A DNA stretch of 6,657 nucleotides, taken from CAYHWW01 sp964360145. Its GTDB lineage: Bacteria > Bdellovibrionota > UBA1018 > CAYHWW01. Below, piece after piece: positions 5,580-6,657 of this stretch. Position 1 is the first letter of the stretch; each line of letters begins with the position of its first letter. Position numbers and translations under genes: made by a program. The DNA lies in contig CAYHWW010000179.1 of the NCBI GenBank assembly GCA_964360145.1, positions 1-6,657 on the forward strand. Direction: 5' to 3'. Under the pieces are notes generated by a model. The model was given only the letters and a program-made list of their open reading frames with translations. It made no database searches and was not told the DNA's origin.

Positions 5580-6657
5580 TCATCGGCGTACCCAAAGAGA
5601 TTAAGAACAACGAAAGCCGTGTTGGCCTCGTGCCCTCTGGCGTCAAGGCCCTCCGCGCCCATGGACACACTGTCTATGTGCAAGCTGGCGCAGGCCTCGG
5701 CATCGGTTTATCCGATGACGATTACCGCAAGGCCGGTGCCATGGTGGTCGAAGGCCCCAAAGAAGTCTTCGCCAAGTCCGAAATGATCATCAAGGTGAAG
5801 GAGCCCCTGCCGGAAGAGTACAATCTTCTCCGCGAAAACCAGATTCTCTATACTTATCTCCACCTCGCTCCCGCTCCTCAACTCACCAAAGCTCTCATGG
5901 AGCGCAAAGTCGCGTCCGTTGCCTACGAAACCATTCAGTTGGCTGACGGCTCCCTCCCCCTCCTCACTCCGATGAGCGAAGTGGCGGGCCGCATGGCAAC
6001 ACAGATCGGCGCCCATTACCTGCAGAAGGATAACGGCGGCAAAGGCATCCTCCTGGGCGGCGTGCCTGGGGTGGAGCGTGCTAACGTGGTCATCATTGGT
6101 GGCGGCGTGGCCGGCACCAACGCGGCCAAGATGGCCATCGGTCTTGGCGCCAAAGTTTGCATCCTTGACGTCAATGCCAAACGCCTCGAGTACCTCGATC
6201 ATATTTTTGGTACCAGCGTGTCCACCCTGCACTCCAATAGTGACAATATTGAAAATAATGTGAGAGGCGCCGACCTTGTCATCGGCACCGTATTAGTCGC
6301 CGGCGCAAAAGCGCCCAAACTGGTTAGCAAAGAGCTGATCAGTGAAATGGGCACTGGCTCCGTCGTCGTAGACGTCGCAGTGGACCAGGGGGGCTGCATC
6401 GAGACCTGCAAACCCACAAGCCATGACAACCCCACGTTCACTGTGGACGGCGTGATTCACTACTGCGTAGCCAACATGCCTGGCGCCGTGGCCCGGACCT
6501 CAACCTATGCCTTGACCAATGTCACATTGCATTATGCGCTGAAGCTGGCGGACCTGGGCCTTAAGGGGGCCATCTCCAAAGATCCTGCTTTGTACAAAGG
6601 CTTGAACGTATATAATGGGAAAGTCGCGTACTTACAGGTCGCTAAGGATCTGGGCCT
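5576..6657 (+). CDS. ald: Alanine dehydrogenase, 3' end cut by the window
   Basis: Ald catalyses the reversible NAD-dependent deamination of L-alanine to pyruvate and ammonia in the cytoplasm. The visible 360 residues are nearly the whole enzyme (family length about 370) and no stop is reached. The start MIIGVPKEIKNNESRVG is typical of the family. Substrate-site residues Arg15, Lys75 and His96 are present, as are the Rossmann motif GGGVAG (175-180) with Asp198 for the NAD ribose, Asp270 in VDVAVDQGG and Asn300 in CVANMPGAVART. These positions coincide with the numbering of the well-studied mycobacterial enzyme, so activity is very likely intact. It overlaps the hydrolase gene by ATGA and is probably co-transcribed with it. 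The related proton-pumping transhydrogenase alpha subunit is a less likely reading, given the alanine-dehydrogenase-type active site. Confidence 0.96.
   Translation, partial: MIIGVPKEIKNNESRVGLVPSGVKALRAHGHTVYVQAGAGLGIGLSDDDYRKAGAMVVEGPKEVFAKSEMIIKVKEPLPEEYNLLRENQILYTYLHLAPAPQLTKALMERKVASVAYETIQLADGSLPLLTPMSEVAGRMATQIGAHYLQKDNGGKGILLGGVPGVERANVVIIGGGVAGTNAAKMAIGLGAKVCILDVNAKRLEYLDHIFGTSVSTLHSNSDNIENNVRGADLVIGTVLVAGAKAPKLVSKELISEMGTGSVVVDVAVDQGGCIETCKPTSHDNPTFTVDGVIHYCVANMPGAVARTSTYALTNVTLHYALKLADLGLKGAISKDPALYKGLNVYNGKVAYLQVAKDLG

Overview
The window looks like chromosomal DNA of a GC-rich (by eye) Gram-negative bacterium. Two lipoprotein signal peptides, a Sec-exported small protein and M16 peptidases fit a proteobacterium or a relative. 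The sequence does not fix the taxon and I do not name one.

Layout. (1) Bases 1-102 hold the probable 3' end of an unidentified plus-strand gene. (2) Bases 99-287 are a structured, non-coding repeat (copy A) lying between convergent genes. (3) Bases 300-4664 on the minus strand are a tight gene run, read in the order NAD-dependent epimerase/dehydratase, M16 peptidase with a zinc site, M16 peptidase-like partner, small exported protein. The first three are separated by 1 nt and by an ATGA overlap. (4) A second copy of the repeat (copy B, 2177-2305) lies inside the 5' end of the second M16 gene and is read in frame. (5) Divergently, from about 4701, a PhnP-like metallo-beta-lactamase-fold hydrolase is joined by an ATGA overlap to alanine dehydrogenase (ald), which runs off the right edge.

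How the parts work together. The two M16 proteins look like the halves of a heterodimeric peptidase. The upstream gene keeps the HxxEH zinc site but lacks the C-terminal Arg/Tyr pair. The downstream gene keeps Arg/Tyr but has lost the zinc site. Both carry lipoprotein signals and probably act together in the envelope. The Rossmann-type epimerase and the small exported protein may belong to the same transcript, but no common pathway can be read from the sequence. The hydrolase and Ald form a separate coupled unit.

The most unusual content is the repeat. Its two copies share a 31-base core that differs at only two positions, and those two bases pair with each other in a 7-bp stem with an AGGA loop. 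One copy lies just after a gene end. The other has become the start region of a lipoprotein gene, supplying an N-terminal extension or possibly a new ribosome binding site and TTG start.
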